Source of the DNA: CBFHSF01 sp965661055
Lineage (GTDB): Bacteria > Bacteroidota > Bacteroidia > Flavobacteriales > Schleiferiaceae
Reading direction: 5' to 3'
DNA: 53,583 nt
NCBI GenBank assembly: GCA_965661055.1
Contig: CBFICS010000016.1
Location: forward strand, 1-53,583
Shown one piece after another: positions 36,152 through 43,325 of this stretch. How positions within the stretch are numbered: position 1 is the stretch's first letter; each line of letters opens with the position of its first letter. The position numbers and the translations under genes are program-made. The notes under the pieces are model-generated. The model had not been told where the DNA came from, did not search any database, and saw nothing but the letters and a program-made list of their open reading frames with translations.

Positions 36152-36529
36152 TTAAACCATCCCGTTGTTGTGTTTCATTTGCATGGGAACTTGCTGAATA
36201 GCATCCCAATGTTCACATATTTTACCCTGCTGATTAAACCTAAAAAAGTCCATGGTTACATATTGGTCATTTTCTGGCCACGTCTGCAGAGTGTGTAAGG
36301 CTACGAGGTCACCTTCGGCAATCACTCTGACAAACTCTATGGATTTATCGGGATATTCACTTTGCATTCTGTCAAAGTACGCCACAAACCCTTCCACACC
36401 GTCTTCTACCTCTGGGTTGTGCTGTATGTATTCATCGCCCACATACATTTCAACCGCTTACTTTGGATTTCCGCAGAAGGCCATTTCATAAAAGGCTACT
36501 GCATTCTTTTTATTTTCTTCACTATTCAT
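36152..36529 (-). pseudogene. SnoaL-like/NTF2-fold polyketide cyclase family protein, broken by an in-frame stop
   Basis: From ATG at 36529 the frame reads MNSEENKKNAVAFYEMAFCG, then NPK, a TAA stop (36458-36460), and in the same frame AVEMYVGDEYIQHNPEVEDG and on to the end at 36152. The two parts join without any shift into one continuous SnoaL-like protein of about 125 aa, a fold used by small isomerases and cyclases and often a stress-related hypothetical. The stop replaces a residue that in homologues, as I recall them, is a charged or polar residue before AVExYVG. It could be a recent nonsense mutation or a sequence error; restart at the internal ATG (36448) would give a 98-aa protein lacking the first helix. 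Confidence 0.72.
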
Positions 36530-36551
36530 GCCAAAGTGATTTAAAGAAAAA

Positions 36552-36583
36552 ACCGCCAAATCATTTCTGAAGTGGCGGTTTAA
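36552..36583 (-). terminator. Terminator of the 3-hydroxyanthranilate operon
   Basis: A 9-bp perfect stem AAACCGCCA / TGGCGGTTT with a 14-base loop. On the minus strand it ends in TTTTTTCTTT. It lies 4 bp after the stop codon of the ACMSD gene. Confidence 0.8.
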
Positions 36584-36586
36584 TAA

Positions 36587-37612
36587 TTATAGGTTAAAAT
36601 CGCTTCTTTTCATATTGAGCCATTCAAGGGCGGCTCCACTCAAAAGCATTTCCTTCTTTTCGTCGCTCCAATTCATTTCGTGAATTAGTTTACCGGGTTC
36701 TAGCTCACCTAGGGGGAAGGGGTAATCTGTTCCCAGGGCGACCCTATTAGGACCTACAAGGTCAGTAATGTAATCCAGCATTTTAGGATCGTGAACGAGA
36801 CTGTCTAACCAAAACTTTCCCATAAAATCCACAGGCTTGGTTTTAGTATCTATGGCACAAAGGTCAGGACGAACATCAAATCCGTGTTGAATTCTTCCAA
36901 GGGTTGCCGGAAACGAGCCTCCGCCGTGAGCGATAGCAACTCTAAGGTTAGGAAGCTTTTCAAAGGTTCCGCTAAAGATCAATGAACAAAGCGCCAAAGA
37001 ACTTTCGGCCGGCATACCCACCAACCACGGAAGCCAATACTTATTCATCTTTTCTTTCGCCATCATGTCCCATGGATGAACAAAAACCGCCATATCTAAA
37101 TCTTGACAGGCTTCTAGAACCGCAAAAACCTCAGGCGCATCTAAGTTCCAATCATTTACATGACTACCAATCTCAATGCCTTTCAGTCCGATTTCTTTAC
37201 ATCGTTTAAGCTCTTGAATAGCCAACTCAGGAGCCTGCATTGGAACCGTGCCTAGCCCAACAAAACGGTCTGGGTATTTGTGGCAAATATCTGCGATGTG
37301 ATCATTCAAAAACTGCGCTACTTCTAGCGTATGCTCTGGTTTAGCCCAATATGAAAACATAACGGGTACCGTACTTAAAACCTGAACATCTACCTGTTGA
37401 TGATTGCATTCTTTAGCCCTTACCGCCGGGTCCCAACAGTTGTCTTGAACCTCTCTAAAAAACTTATCGTCCATCATCATCTTAGCACAACATGGCTTGT
37501 GATGATCTAGTGAAATAAATCCTCCGTAACCACAACGCTCTCTAAAGTTGGGAATGTTTTCGGGTAGAATGTGTGTATGAATATCTATGGTGAAAATATC
37601 TGGAAAGCTCAA
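36587..37612 (-). CDS. 2-amino-3-carboxymuconate-6-semialdehyde decarboxylase (ACMSD)
   Basis: A 341-aa amidohydrolase-superfamily metalloenzyme that decarboxylates ACMS to 2-aminomuconate-6-semialdehyde, diverting the pathway from quinolinate. Zinc ligands are visible: HTH in IDIHTHILPEN (residues about 10-14), His in VFVHPWDMMAKEKM, and Asp in LGTDYPFPLGELEPGKL. The NCWDPAVRAKE, STVPVMFSYWAKPEHT and YWLPWLVGMPAESS segments match the ACMSD family closely. It follows the dioxygenase gene by 17 bp in a two-gene operon, which supports the assignment. The corresponding literature name is nbaD or ACMSD. Confidence 0.93.
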   Translation of the reverse strand: MSFPDIFTIDIHTHILPENIPNFRERCGYGGFISLDHHKPCCAKMMMDDKFFREVQDNCWDPAVRAKECNHQQVDVQVLSTVPVMFSYWAKPEHTLEVAQFLNDHIADICHKYPDRFVGLGTVPMQAPELAIQELKRCKEIGLKGIEIGSHVNDWNLDAPEVFAVLEACQDLDMAVFVHPWDMMAKEKMNKYWLPWLVGMPAESSLALCSLIFSGTFEKLPNLRVAIAHGGGSFPATLGRIQHGFDVRPDLCAIDTKTKPVDFMGKFWLDSLVHDPKMLDYITDLVGPNRVALGTDYPFPLGELEPGKLIHEMNWSDEKKEMLLSGAALEWLNMKRSDFNL

Positions 37613-37629
37613 TGGGGTGTATTTAACAA

Positions 37630-38160
37630 TTAAACAAATCGTGGGTCAGTAGGCATAACGGTACCACAAGAATCGCAAGTTCTCAATTCTTCAGAGCTGT
37701 AAAACTCCTTGAAGCGGGGTAAAAAATCATTTTCAATATTAGAAAGCTCAAAATACGTTTCGTGCAATTTGTGGTTGCAGTTATCACAAAACCACATTAA
37801 ACCGTCTTTCATTCCCTTGCCTTTTCTAATCCTTTCAATAACAAGCCCTATACTGCCTTCATGCCTAACCGGGTTGTGCGGGGTGTTGGGTGGCAATAAA
37901 AACATATCGCCGGGGCCTAGATTCATTTCTTTGGGTTCGCCATTTTCTTGAATTTTCACCGTAATATCACCTTCTAGCTGAAAGAAAAACTCTTCCGTTT
38001 CATTGAAGTGATAATCTTTTCTAGCATTGGGTCCGGCGACAACCATTACAATATAGTCTTCACCCATAGGGTAAAGATTTTTATTACCTACAGGAGGTTT
38101 TAATTTATCTCTATTTTCTTCTAACCACTTGTAAAAATTAAAAGGAGCTTGAATAGCCAT
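37630..38160 (-). CDS. 3-hydroxyanthranilate 3,4-dioxygenase
   Basis: A 176-aa iron-dependent cupin that opens 3-hydroxyanthranilate to ACMS. The metal ligands His51, Glu57 and His95 fall at the same positions as described for the bacterial enzyme (YHFNETEEFF and PPNTPHNP). A rubredoxin-like metal site near the C-terminus has Cys125/Cys128 (FCDNC) and Cys162/Cys165 (TCDSC). It ends PTDPRFV. The direct product is the substrate of the next gene, so both steps sit in one operon. The gene is often called nbaC or haaO. Its start lies 81 bp from the divergent SDR gene. Confidence 0.95.
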   Translation of the reverse strand: MAIQAPFNFYKWLEENRDKLKPPVGNKNLYPMGEDYIVMVVAGPNARKDYHFNETEEFFFQLEGDITVKIQENGEPKEMNLGPGDMFLLPPNTPHNPVRHEGSIGLVIERIRKGKGMKDGLMWFCDNCNHKLHETYFELSNIENDFLPRFKEFYSSEELRTCDSCGTVMPTDPRFV

Positions 38161-38229
38161 AATTTAGAATTTTTCAAATTTCTAGCAAGGTAATATTTCT
38201 TTGGCTATACGACATAGCCGCGTTTTCAT

Positions 38230-38237
38230 TACTTTCG
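38230..38237 (+). promoter_or_regulatory. Weak -7-like box upstream of the SDR gene
   Basis: TACTTTCG is one mismatch from TAnnTTTG and lies 4 bp before the ATG at 38242. A TTTG at 38200-38203 is the only upstream -33 candidate, with a somewhat long 26-bp spacer. Divergent control of the two halves of the locus is possible. Confidence 0.25.
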
Positions 38238-38241
38238 CCCT

Positions 38242-39030
38242 ATGAACATTTCTTTAGAAAATCAAACGGCCGTGGTATGCGGTAGCACCCAAGGAATAGG
38301 CAAGGCTGCCGCCGAGGAAATGGCAGCATTAGGAGCCACCATTATTTGCATGGCTCGCAATGAGGAAAAACTAAAAAATACCGTAGCCAGTCTACCTACT
38401 CCTAACGGACAGGTACATCAATATTTAGTGGCAGACTTTAGCAAGCCCGAAACGGTAAAATCCACTTTAGAACATTATTTGTCACAGCAAGGGGTTATTG
38501 ATATTTTGGTCAACAATACCGGTGGACCTCCAGCTGGAGCTATTGCAGAGGCCACTGTAGAAGAGTTTTTATCGGCCTTTAACCTGCACTTGGTCAACAA
38601 TCACCAAATAGCATCTCTGGTTATTCCGGGCATGAAAGAGAGAAAGCACGGTAGAATCATCAATGTGATCTCTACCTCTGTAAAAATTCCTTTAACAGGA
38701 CTGGGTGTATCAAACACCATAAGAGGGGCTGTGGCCAATTGGAGTAAAACCATGGCCAATGAATTGGGAGCTTTTAACATCACTGTGAATAACGTGTTAC
38801 CAGGAGCAACCTCTACAGAAAGGTTAACGGGAATTATTTCTAATAAAATGGCGAAGACTGGAAAAACGGAAGAAGAAGTGGTTGCGGCCATGACGTCAGA
38901 AGTTCCCATGAAAAGATTTGCCAAACCAGAAGAAGTTGCCAATGCCATTGTGTTTTTGGCATCTCCCGCAGCAAGCTATATCAACGGAATTAACATTCCT
39001 GTAGATGGAGGTAGAACCGGAAGTCTATAA
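38242..39030 (+). CDS. Short-chain dehydrogenase/reductase family protein with an atypical active site
   Basis: A 262-aa SDR-type Rossmann protein: cofactor loop CGSTQGIGKAAA near residue 14, DILVNNTGGPP near 90, and VNNVLPGATSTERL near 175. The Ser of the classical catalytic triad may be retained in VISTSVKIP, but the Tyr-x-x-x-Lys is missing: the segment reads GLGVSNTIRGAV where YxxxK is expected. This pattern is seen in a divergent SDR group annotated as BKR-like. It may bind cofactor without reductase activity, or use a different mechanism. It leads the rightward arm of the 3-hydroxyanthranilate locus, 3 bp before the DUF1905 gene. Confidence 0.85.
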   Translation: MNISLENQTAVVCGSTQGIGKAAAEEMAALGATIICMARNEEKLKNTVASLPTPNGQVHQYLVADFSKPETVKSTLEHYLSQQGVIDILVNNTGGPPAGAIAEATVEEFLSAFNLHLVNNHQIASLVIPGMKERKHGRIINVISTSVKIPLTGLGVSNTIRGAVANWSKTMANELGAFNITVNNVLPGATSTERLTGIISNKMAKTGKTEEEVVAAMTSEVPMKRFAKPEEVANAIVFLASPAASYINGINIPVDGGRTGSL

Positions 39031-39033
39031 ACC

Positions 39034-39498
39034 ATGAATGTTCCGTCAAAGAAAGTACGAGAAAATATCATCGGCGTCAACAACGGACACGACGCTGCTT
39101 TTATTAAAATACCCTTTGACGTAAAAGAGTTTTTTGGATCTGGAAAACCCAAGGTCAATGCAGATTTTGGTGAAGGAGTTACGTATAGTGGTTCATTGGT
39201 AAAGATGAAAACACCTTATCACATCCTTCTTTTAAGAAAAGACATTAGAGCCACTCTTGGCCTGTCTATTGGTGATCCTGTAGAGGTTATTATTACCTTA
39301 GATACTGCACCCAGAGAAGTTGAGGTCCCCGGGCAGCTTTTAGAAGCCCTTGAGAAGAATCAGCTTTTAGAGACTTTTAGTAAAAGTAGTTTTACCTTTA
39401 GAAAAGAGTCTGCCAATGCAGTAGAAGGCGCTAAGAAATTGGAAACTAAATTGAATAGAATCGACAAGATAATCGTTCAATTAAAAACAAAAAATTAA
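39034..39498 (+). CDS. DUF1905 / YdeI-OmdA-like protein
   Basis: A 154-aa protein with an N-terminal DUF1905 beta-barrel-like domain (residues about 18-98: AAFIKIPFDVKEFFG, VTYSGSLVKMKTPYHILLLR, LGLSIGDPVEVIITLD) and a C-terminal OmdA/YdeI-like helical part (LLEALEKNQLLETFSKSSF, EGAKKLETKLNRIDKIIVQL). The family is poorly characterised, with some members described as bacteriocin-protection proteins. It is wedged between the SDR (3-bp gap) and the semialdehyde dehydrogenase (1-bp gap), so it is co-expressed with a catabolic pathway; that role is unexplained. Confidence 0.7.
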   Translation: MNVPSKKVRENIIGVNNGHDAAFIKIPFDVKEFFGSGKPKVNADFGEGVTYSGSLVKMKTPYHILLLRKDIRATLGLSIGDPVEVIITLDTAPREVEVPGQLLEALEKNQLLETFSKSSFTFRKESANAVEGAKKLETKLNRIDKIIVQLKTKN

Positions 39499-39499
39499 A

Positions 39500-40942
39500 A
39501 TGTTTAAGCTTCAGAATTACATAAACGGTGAGTTGGTTGCTCCTGTCAAAGGACAATACATTGACAACTATGAACCTTCTAAAGGAGAGGTTTACAGCTT
39601 AATACCCGATAGTGATCACGAGGATGTAGCCATGGCGACAGCAGCGGCTAAAGAAGCGTTTAAGACCTGGAGCAAAACCCCTGCTGCCGAAAGATCTAGA
39701 ATCATGATGGCCATTTCTGATAACATCAATAAAAATCTAGATAAGCTAGCCGCCGCCGAAAGCAAAGACAATGGTAAACCCTTGAAGCTTGCTACGGCAG
39801 TAGACATTCCTAGAGCTAGAGACAATTTTAGTTTTTACGCCACGGCCATTCTTCACGAAGCCTCTGAAACCCACAGTATGGGTGAATCAGGATTTAATTA
39901 CACCCTGCGACAGCCCATTGGTGTTGCCGGGTGTATTAGTCCGTGGAACCTACCCTTGTATTTATTTACTTGGAAAATTGCCCCAGCCTTAGCCAGCGGA
40001 AATACCGTAGTGGCAAAGCCCAGTGAAATTACTCCGATGACCGCTTACTTACTTTCTGAATTGTGTATTGAAGCCGGCCTCCCAAAGGGCGTATTAAACA
40101 TTGTTCATGGACTAGGTGGAAAAGTAGGAGCTGCTATCACTGAGCACCAAGACATTCCCATCATTTCATTTACTGGCGGAACCGCTACAGGAGCTACCAT
40201 TGCCAAAACGGCAGCGCCCATGTTCAAGAAGTTAAGCCTTGAGCTAGGAGGGAAAAACCCGAATATCATTTTTGCTGACTGCGATTTTGAAGATGCCTTG
40301 CGCACCAGTGTACGAAGCTCTTTTGCCAACCAAGGACAAATTTGTCTTTGTGGCTCTAGAATTTTTATTGAAAGAAGCATTTATGAAAAATTCAAAAACG
40401 CCTTTGTAGAAAAAGTTTCTCAGCTAACGGTTGGCGCACCCGAAAGCCCAGAAACCCAAATCGGGGCCTTGGTTTCAAAACCTCACATGGAAAAAGTGTT
40501 GAGCTATGTAAAACTAGCCCAAGAAGAAGGCGGGACCGTTTTGACCGGAGGTGAACAAGTAATTCTTGATGGGGAAAACAAAAATGGTTATTACGTAAGA
40601 CCTACCGTAATTGAAGGACTTGAATATACTTGTCGCACCAATCAAGAAGAAATCTTTGGCCCGGTGGTTACCTTAACTCCGTTTGATTCTGAAGAGGAAG
40701 TGCTGACTATGGCAAATTCAACAGAATACGGACTGGCGGCCACCATTTGGACATCAAACCTTAAAAAAGCTCATCGCGTAGCAGCTCAGATCCACTCGGG
40801 TATTGTTTGGGTAAATTGTTGGTTGGTACGTGATTTAAGAACCCCTTTCGGGGGAATGAAGAAATCTGGCGTAGGACGTGAAGGTGGGTTTGAGGCCCTT
40901 GATTTCTTTACGGAACCCAAAAATGTATGCATTGCTCTATAA
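39500..40942 (+). CDS. 2-aminomuconate-6-semialdehyde dehydrogenase-type aldehyde dehydrogenase
   Basis: A 480-aa NAD-dependent aldehyde dehydrogenase. The general base Glu is in KKLSLELGGKNPNIIF (near residue 248), and the catalytic Cys in NQGQICLCGSRIFIE (near 281). NAD-binding segments SPWNLPL and SFTGGTATG are present. It resembles the hydroxymuconic/aminomuconic semialdehyde dehydrogenase branch (human ALDH8A1-like), which converts 2-aminomuconate-6-semialdehyde to 2-aminomuconate. Position in the operon with ACMSD and the dioxygenase across the divergent spacer makes that substrate likely. Known names include amnC, nbaE and dmpC; I do not choose one. A weak hairpin, AATCTTTC/GAAAGATT at 40942-40963, follows. 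Confidence 0.88.
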   Translation: MFKLQNYINGELVAPVKGQYIDNYEPSKGEVYSLIPDSDHEDVAMATAAAKEAFKTWSKTPAAERSRIMMAISDNINKNLDKLAAAESKDNGKPLKLATAVDIPRARDNFSFYATAILHEASETHSMGESGFNYTLRQPIGVAGCISPWNLPLYLFTWKIAPALASGNTVVAKPSEITPMTAYLLSELCIEAGLPKGVLNIVHGLGGKVGAAITEHQDIPIISFTGGTATGATIAKTAAPMFKKLSLELGGKNPNIIFADCDFEDALRTSVRSSFANQGQICLCGSRIFIERSIYEKFKNAFVEKVSQLTVGAPESPETQIGALVSKPHMEKVLSYVKLAQEEGGTVLTGGEQVILDGENKNGYYVRPTVIEGLEYTCRTNQEEIFGPVVTLTPFDSEEEVLTMANSTEYGLAATIWTSNLKKAHRVAAQIHSGIVWVNCWLVRDLRTPFGGMKKSGVGREGGFEALDFFTEPKNVCIAL

Positions 40943-40996
40943 ATCTTTCAAAAATGAAAGATTAGGTGTATTTTTATGACTCAAAATTGAGAAGTC

Positions 40997-41866
40997 ATGC
41001 AGCTTAGCCCTATTGAGGTTGTAGAAGATATTACCAAAGAAGAGTTTACAGAAAATTATTTAAAACCAAGGAAGCCAGTTGTAATTCGCTCGTTTTCAAA
41101 AGGCTGGAATGCCAATGAAAAATGGACGTATGACTACTTGAAACAAATTGCAGGTGACGAAACGGTAAAACTCCACGGCCGGTGGGTTGACAATGAGCCT
41201 ACCCGAATAGAAATGCCTCCCGTCAAGGAAGTTGCTTTTAAAGAGTACCTTGACCTAGTAGATAGTGGTAAACCTAGTGATTTACGAATATTTCTCTTCA
41301 ACCTCTTTAAGATTGTTCCTGACTTGCTGAACGATTTTGACTTTCAAGATATTACAGATGGTTATCTAAGAGATTTCCCCTATTTGTTCTTTGGTGCCGC
41401 CGGTAGTGATGTGCGTTTACACTACGACATTGACTTAAGCAATGTGTTTATTACTCAATTTAGAGGGGTAAAAAGGATTACTTTATTTGACCAAAGCCAA
41501 ACCAAGTATTTATATAAAATACCCTTTACCACACATAGCGCCGCAGATCTCAACGAAATTGATTACGAGAAATACCCTGCCCTAAAACTTGCAAAAGGAT
41601 ACCAAACCGATTTAAAACACGGTGAAACGCTTTTCATGCCGAGTGGAATCTGGCATTACATTCAATATATTGACGGATCATTTAGCATGTCTCTGCGAAC
41701 CATTGCAGAATCTAGTTTGGGAAAAATAAAAGGAGCCTATAACGTTTTTGTCATTCGTAAATTAGACGAATATCTCAACAAGTACTACGGAGGTAAGTGG
41801 AGTGATTACAAGCTTAAAAAAGCCATTGAAGACACCAACAATATTTTAGAGTCTAGAAATTCTTAG
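40997..41866 (+). CDS. JmjC-like cupin (cupin_8) oxygenase family protein
   Basis: A 289-aa cupin of the JmjC-like/cupin_8 group, often Fe(II)/2-oxoglutarate hydroxylases. The His-x-Asp metal pair is in RLHYDIDLSN (near residue 141), and the distal His in MPSGIWHYIQYID (near 220). PVVIRSFSKGW near the start is the typical family entry. The substrate is unknown; homologues hydroxylate proteins, RNA or small molecules. It follows the dehydrogenase by 54 bp, so it may belong to the locus or only be adjacent. Its 3' end overlaps the convergent acyltransferase by 4 bp. Confidence 0.82.
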   Translation: MQLSPIEVVEDITKEEFTENYLKPRKPVVIRSFSKGWNANEKWTYDYLKQIAGDETVKLHGRWVDNEPTRIEMPPVKEVAFKEYLDLVDSGKPSDLRIFLFNLFKIVPDLLNDFDFQDITDGYLRDFPYLFFGAAGSDVRLHYDIDLSNVFITQFRGVKRITLFDQSQTKYLYKIPFTTHSAADLNEIDYEKYPALKLAKGYQTDLKHGETLFMPSGIWHYIQYIDGSFSMSLRTIAESSLGKIKGAYNVFVIRKLDEYLNKYYGGKWSDYKLKKAIEDTNNILESRNS

Positions 41867-42777
41867 CGAGGCAAAAACTCTTCAGGAACGTCTACTACTT
41901 TAGCCTCTGGGTACTTTGAAAAATCGTGTTTCCAACGGCGATGCGTCCAGAGCCAATCTTCTGGTTTTTTTCTAATCACAGATTCTAATTTAGACATAAA
42001 GAGTTGTGTGGGCACACCCGCTGGCATGACACTTACGTCTTCTACCAAACTTGAAACCTCCACAGTATAATACCCTCTTTGTACCCGTTGAAAATCTAGA
42101 AACACAATAGGTAAATTGTATTTTCTGGCGTAATACTCCGGACCGTGAAGTGTTAGGGTTGGTTTATTGAAAAAAGTGGTCCAATAACTCTTTTCAACAT
42201 TGGTAGCATTTTGGTCAGCCACCATCATAAACATTGAGTTTAAGGGGACGAATTTCTCAAAGCCTTTTCGGGTTTCATAGGTTGAAACCAAGTTCATTCC
42301 GAATTCATCCCGGTAACTGTTGGTAAGGGCCTCTACCTTTTTATCTTCAATCGGTTTGTAAATCCCCACCAGTTTTTTATCGCCAATCTGCTGAGCTGAT
42401 ATTCTAACTCCCCACTCCCAATTGGTATAATGACCTCCCACGGCGATCACCGATTGTTGGTTTTTCTTCAACTCTTTTAAAAAGTCATTTTCTATAAATC
42501 GGTAGCGCTCTAAAAGTTCTTCTTTAGGCATGGTAAAACCCTTAATACTTTCAAGGGTCATATCAATAAAGTTGTGATAAAAGGTAGCCATGATATCGTG
42601 AATCTCAGCCTGAGATTTAGTCGGAAAAGCTGTATACAGGTTTTTAAGCACCACCTTTTTTCGGTAACCTATCCATTTAAACACGACGATATAGAGGAAA
42701 TCAGAAAGTCGATAAAGCCTTTTAAAAGACATTCTTCCGAACCAACTAATAACCCATTTTAAAATTTTCGCACCCAT
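41863..42777 (-). CDS. Lysophospholipid/lipid A acyltransferase (LpxL/HtrB family)
   Basis: A 304-aa membrane-associated acyltransferase. The LpxL-type catalytic motif HX4E appears in VGGHYTNWEWG (near residue 118). DQNATNVEKSYWTTFFNKPTLT and the C-terminal WLWTHRRWKH are family-typical. It probably adds a secondary acyl chain to lipid A in the inner membrane, so it is not peptidoglycan- or pathway-specific. It starts 76 bp before the divergently transcribed tRNA-Ala gene. Confidence 0.88.
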   Translation of the reverse strand: MGAKILKWVISWFGRMSFKRLYRLSDFLYIVVFKWIGYRKKVVLKNLYTAFPTKSQAEIHDIMATFYHNFIDMTLESIKGFTMPKEELLERYRFIENDFLKELKKNQQSVIAVGGHYTNWEWGVRISAQQIGDKKLVGIYKPIEDKKVEALTNSYRDEFGMNLVSTYETRKGFEKFVPLNSMFMMVADQNATNVEKSYWTTFFNKPTLTLHGPEYYARKYNLPIVFLDFQRVQRGYYTVEVSSLVEDVSVMPAGVPTQLFMSKLESVIRKKPEDWLWTHRRWKHDFSKYPEAKVVDVPEEFLPR

Positions 42778-42834
42778 GCCTACAAAGGAAAAGAATAATT
42801 ACAATCACCATAGCTAAAAAAATGAAAAAACATT

Positions 42835-42842
42835 TATATTTG
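42835..42842 (+). promoter_or_regulatory. -7 promoter element of tRNA-Ala
   Basis: TATATTTG is a full match to TAnnTTTG and ends 11 bp before the tRNA's first base, consistent with transcription starting near 42849. No good TTG is seen at 17-23 bp further upstream. Confidence 0.5.
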
Positions 42843-42853
42843 CCATCACCTAT

Positions 42854-42927
42854 GGGGGTATAGCTCAGTTGGCTAGAGCACTTGCATGGCATGCAAGGGG
42901 TCGTCGGTTCGAATCCGACTATCTCCA
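42854..42927 (+). tRNA. tRNA-Ala (anticodon GGC)
   Basis: Cloverleaf folded by eye: acceptor stem GGGGGTA / TATCTCC with two G-U pairs, D arm with GCTC...GAGC, anticodon stem CTTGC / GCAAG around loop ATGGCAT with anticodon GGC, T arm with GTTCGAATC. The discriminator base is A at 42927 and CCA is not encoded. It decodes GCC and GCU. It is followed by a terminator and then by the repeat mosaic. Confidence 0.95.
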
Positions 42928-42937
42928 CAACCAACTT

Positions 42938-42966
42938 CCCAATCGCGCAAGCGGTTGGGATTTTTT
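42938..42966 (+). terminator. Terminator of tRNA-Ala
   Basis: A 9-bp stem CCCAATCGC / GCGGTTGGG around loop GCAA, with one T-G pair, followed by ATTTTTTG. It begins 10 bp after the mature tRNA 3' end. Confidence 0.8.
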
Positions 42967-43012
42967 GTTTCTGGTAGCTTGAGTTTACTCAAGAGCTACT
43001 AAGAAACAAAAA
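42962..43012. repeat. 51-bp hairpin
   Basis: TTTTTGTTTCT (42962-42972) pairs with AGAAACAAAAA (43002-43012). Inside, GTAGCT pairs with AGCTAC and TTGAG with CTCAA around loop TTTA. The stem is nearly continuous for about 22 bp and starts in the T-run of the tRNA terminator. Confidence 0.6.
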
Positions 43013-43109
43013 GGACCATTGAACGACAGTGAAGATGGGAAGTTGGTTGAGCACCGGTCGGCTGCCTCAGGGATCACGAGAACCCGAAAGGGTTGAGTAC
43101 TCCCCGCAG

Positions 43110-43163
43110 CTCCACAACCAAAATCTCAATGGCGTAAGCCGTTGGGATTATTTTTTGTTTTAG
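43110..43163 (+). repeat. Second copy of the tRNA-tail/terminator sequence
   Basis: CTCCACAACC followed by stem CTCAATGGC-GTAA-GCCGTTGGG and ATTATTTTTTGTTTT repeats, with substitutions, the tRNA-Ala tail and its terminator at 42923-42970. The stem pairs are conserved by compensating G-U and mismatched-base changes, so the structure is retained. Upstream (43049-43109) the sequence GGGTTGAGTACTCCCCGCAG resembles a degraded tRNA T-arm and acceptor, but no full cloverleaf can be drawn. Confidence 0.55.
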
Positions 43164-43172
43164 GACATAGGG

Positions 43173-43226
43173 TCTCTCGATACGCCCTTCGGCAACCTCA
43201 GGGCTACCTCTCGATAGACTCGAGAC
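43173..43226. repeat. REP-like palindromic block
   Basis: GTCTCTCGATACGCCCTTCG then GCAACCTCAGGGCTAC and CTCTCGATAGACTCGAGAC. GTCTC/GAGAC bound the block and CCCT...AGGG is nested. The CTTCGGCAACCTCAGG core is a near match to the widespread CTTCGACAAGCTCAGG intergenic repeat known from many Gram-negatives. Confidence 0.45.
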
Positions 43227-43325
43227 AACGCTCGAGAACCGCACTGCAAATCATGATGAGCTTAGGGCAAAGGGCGTAGGGCATAGCTTTTCAGTGAATA
43301 AGAAAGAAAAAACTTAGATTAAACC

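Larger units (their letters stand above)
42929..43048. repeat. Inverted repeat enclosing nested hairpins downstream of tRNA-Ala
   Basis: AACCAACTTCCC at 42929-42940 is matched exactly by its complement GGGAAGTTGGTT at 43037-43048. The 120-bp element contains the tRNA terminator hairpin and a second, larger hairpin at 42962-43012. It may be a transcribed structure or a small non-autonomous element; there is no coding capacity. Confidence 0.55.

Noticed and set aside
42746..42934. A minus-strand frame over the tRNA-Ala gene
   Set aside because: It is antisense to the tRNA and overlaps the start of the acyltransferase gene.
43049..43130. A second tRNA gene behind tRNA-Ala
   Set aside because: A T-arm- and acceptor-like segment is visible, but no matching acceptor 5' strand, D arm or anticodon stem could be drawn.
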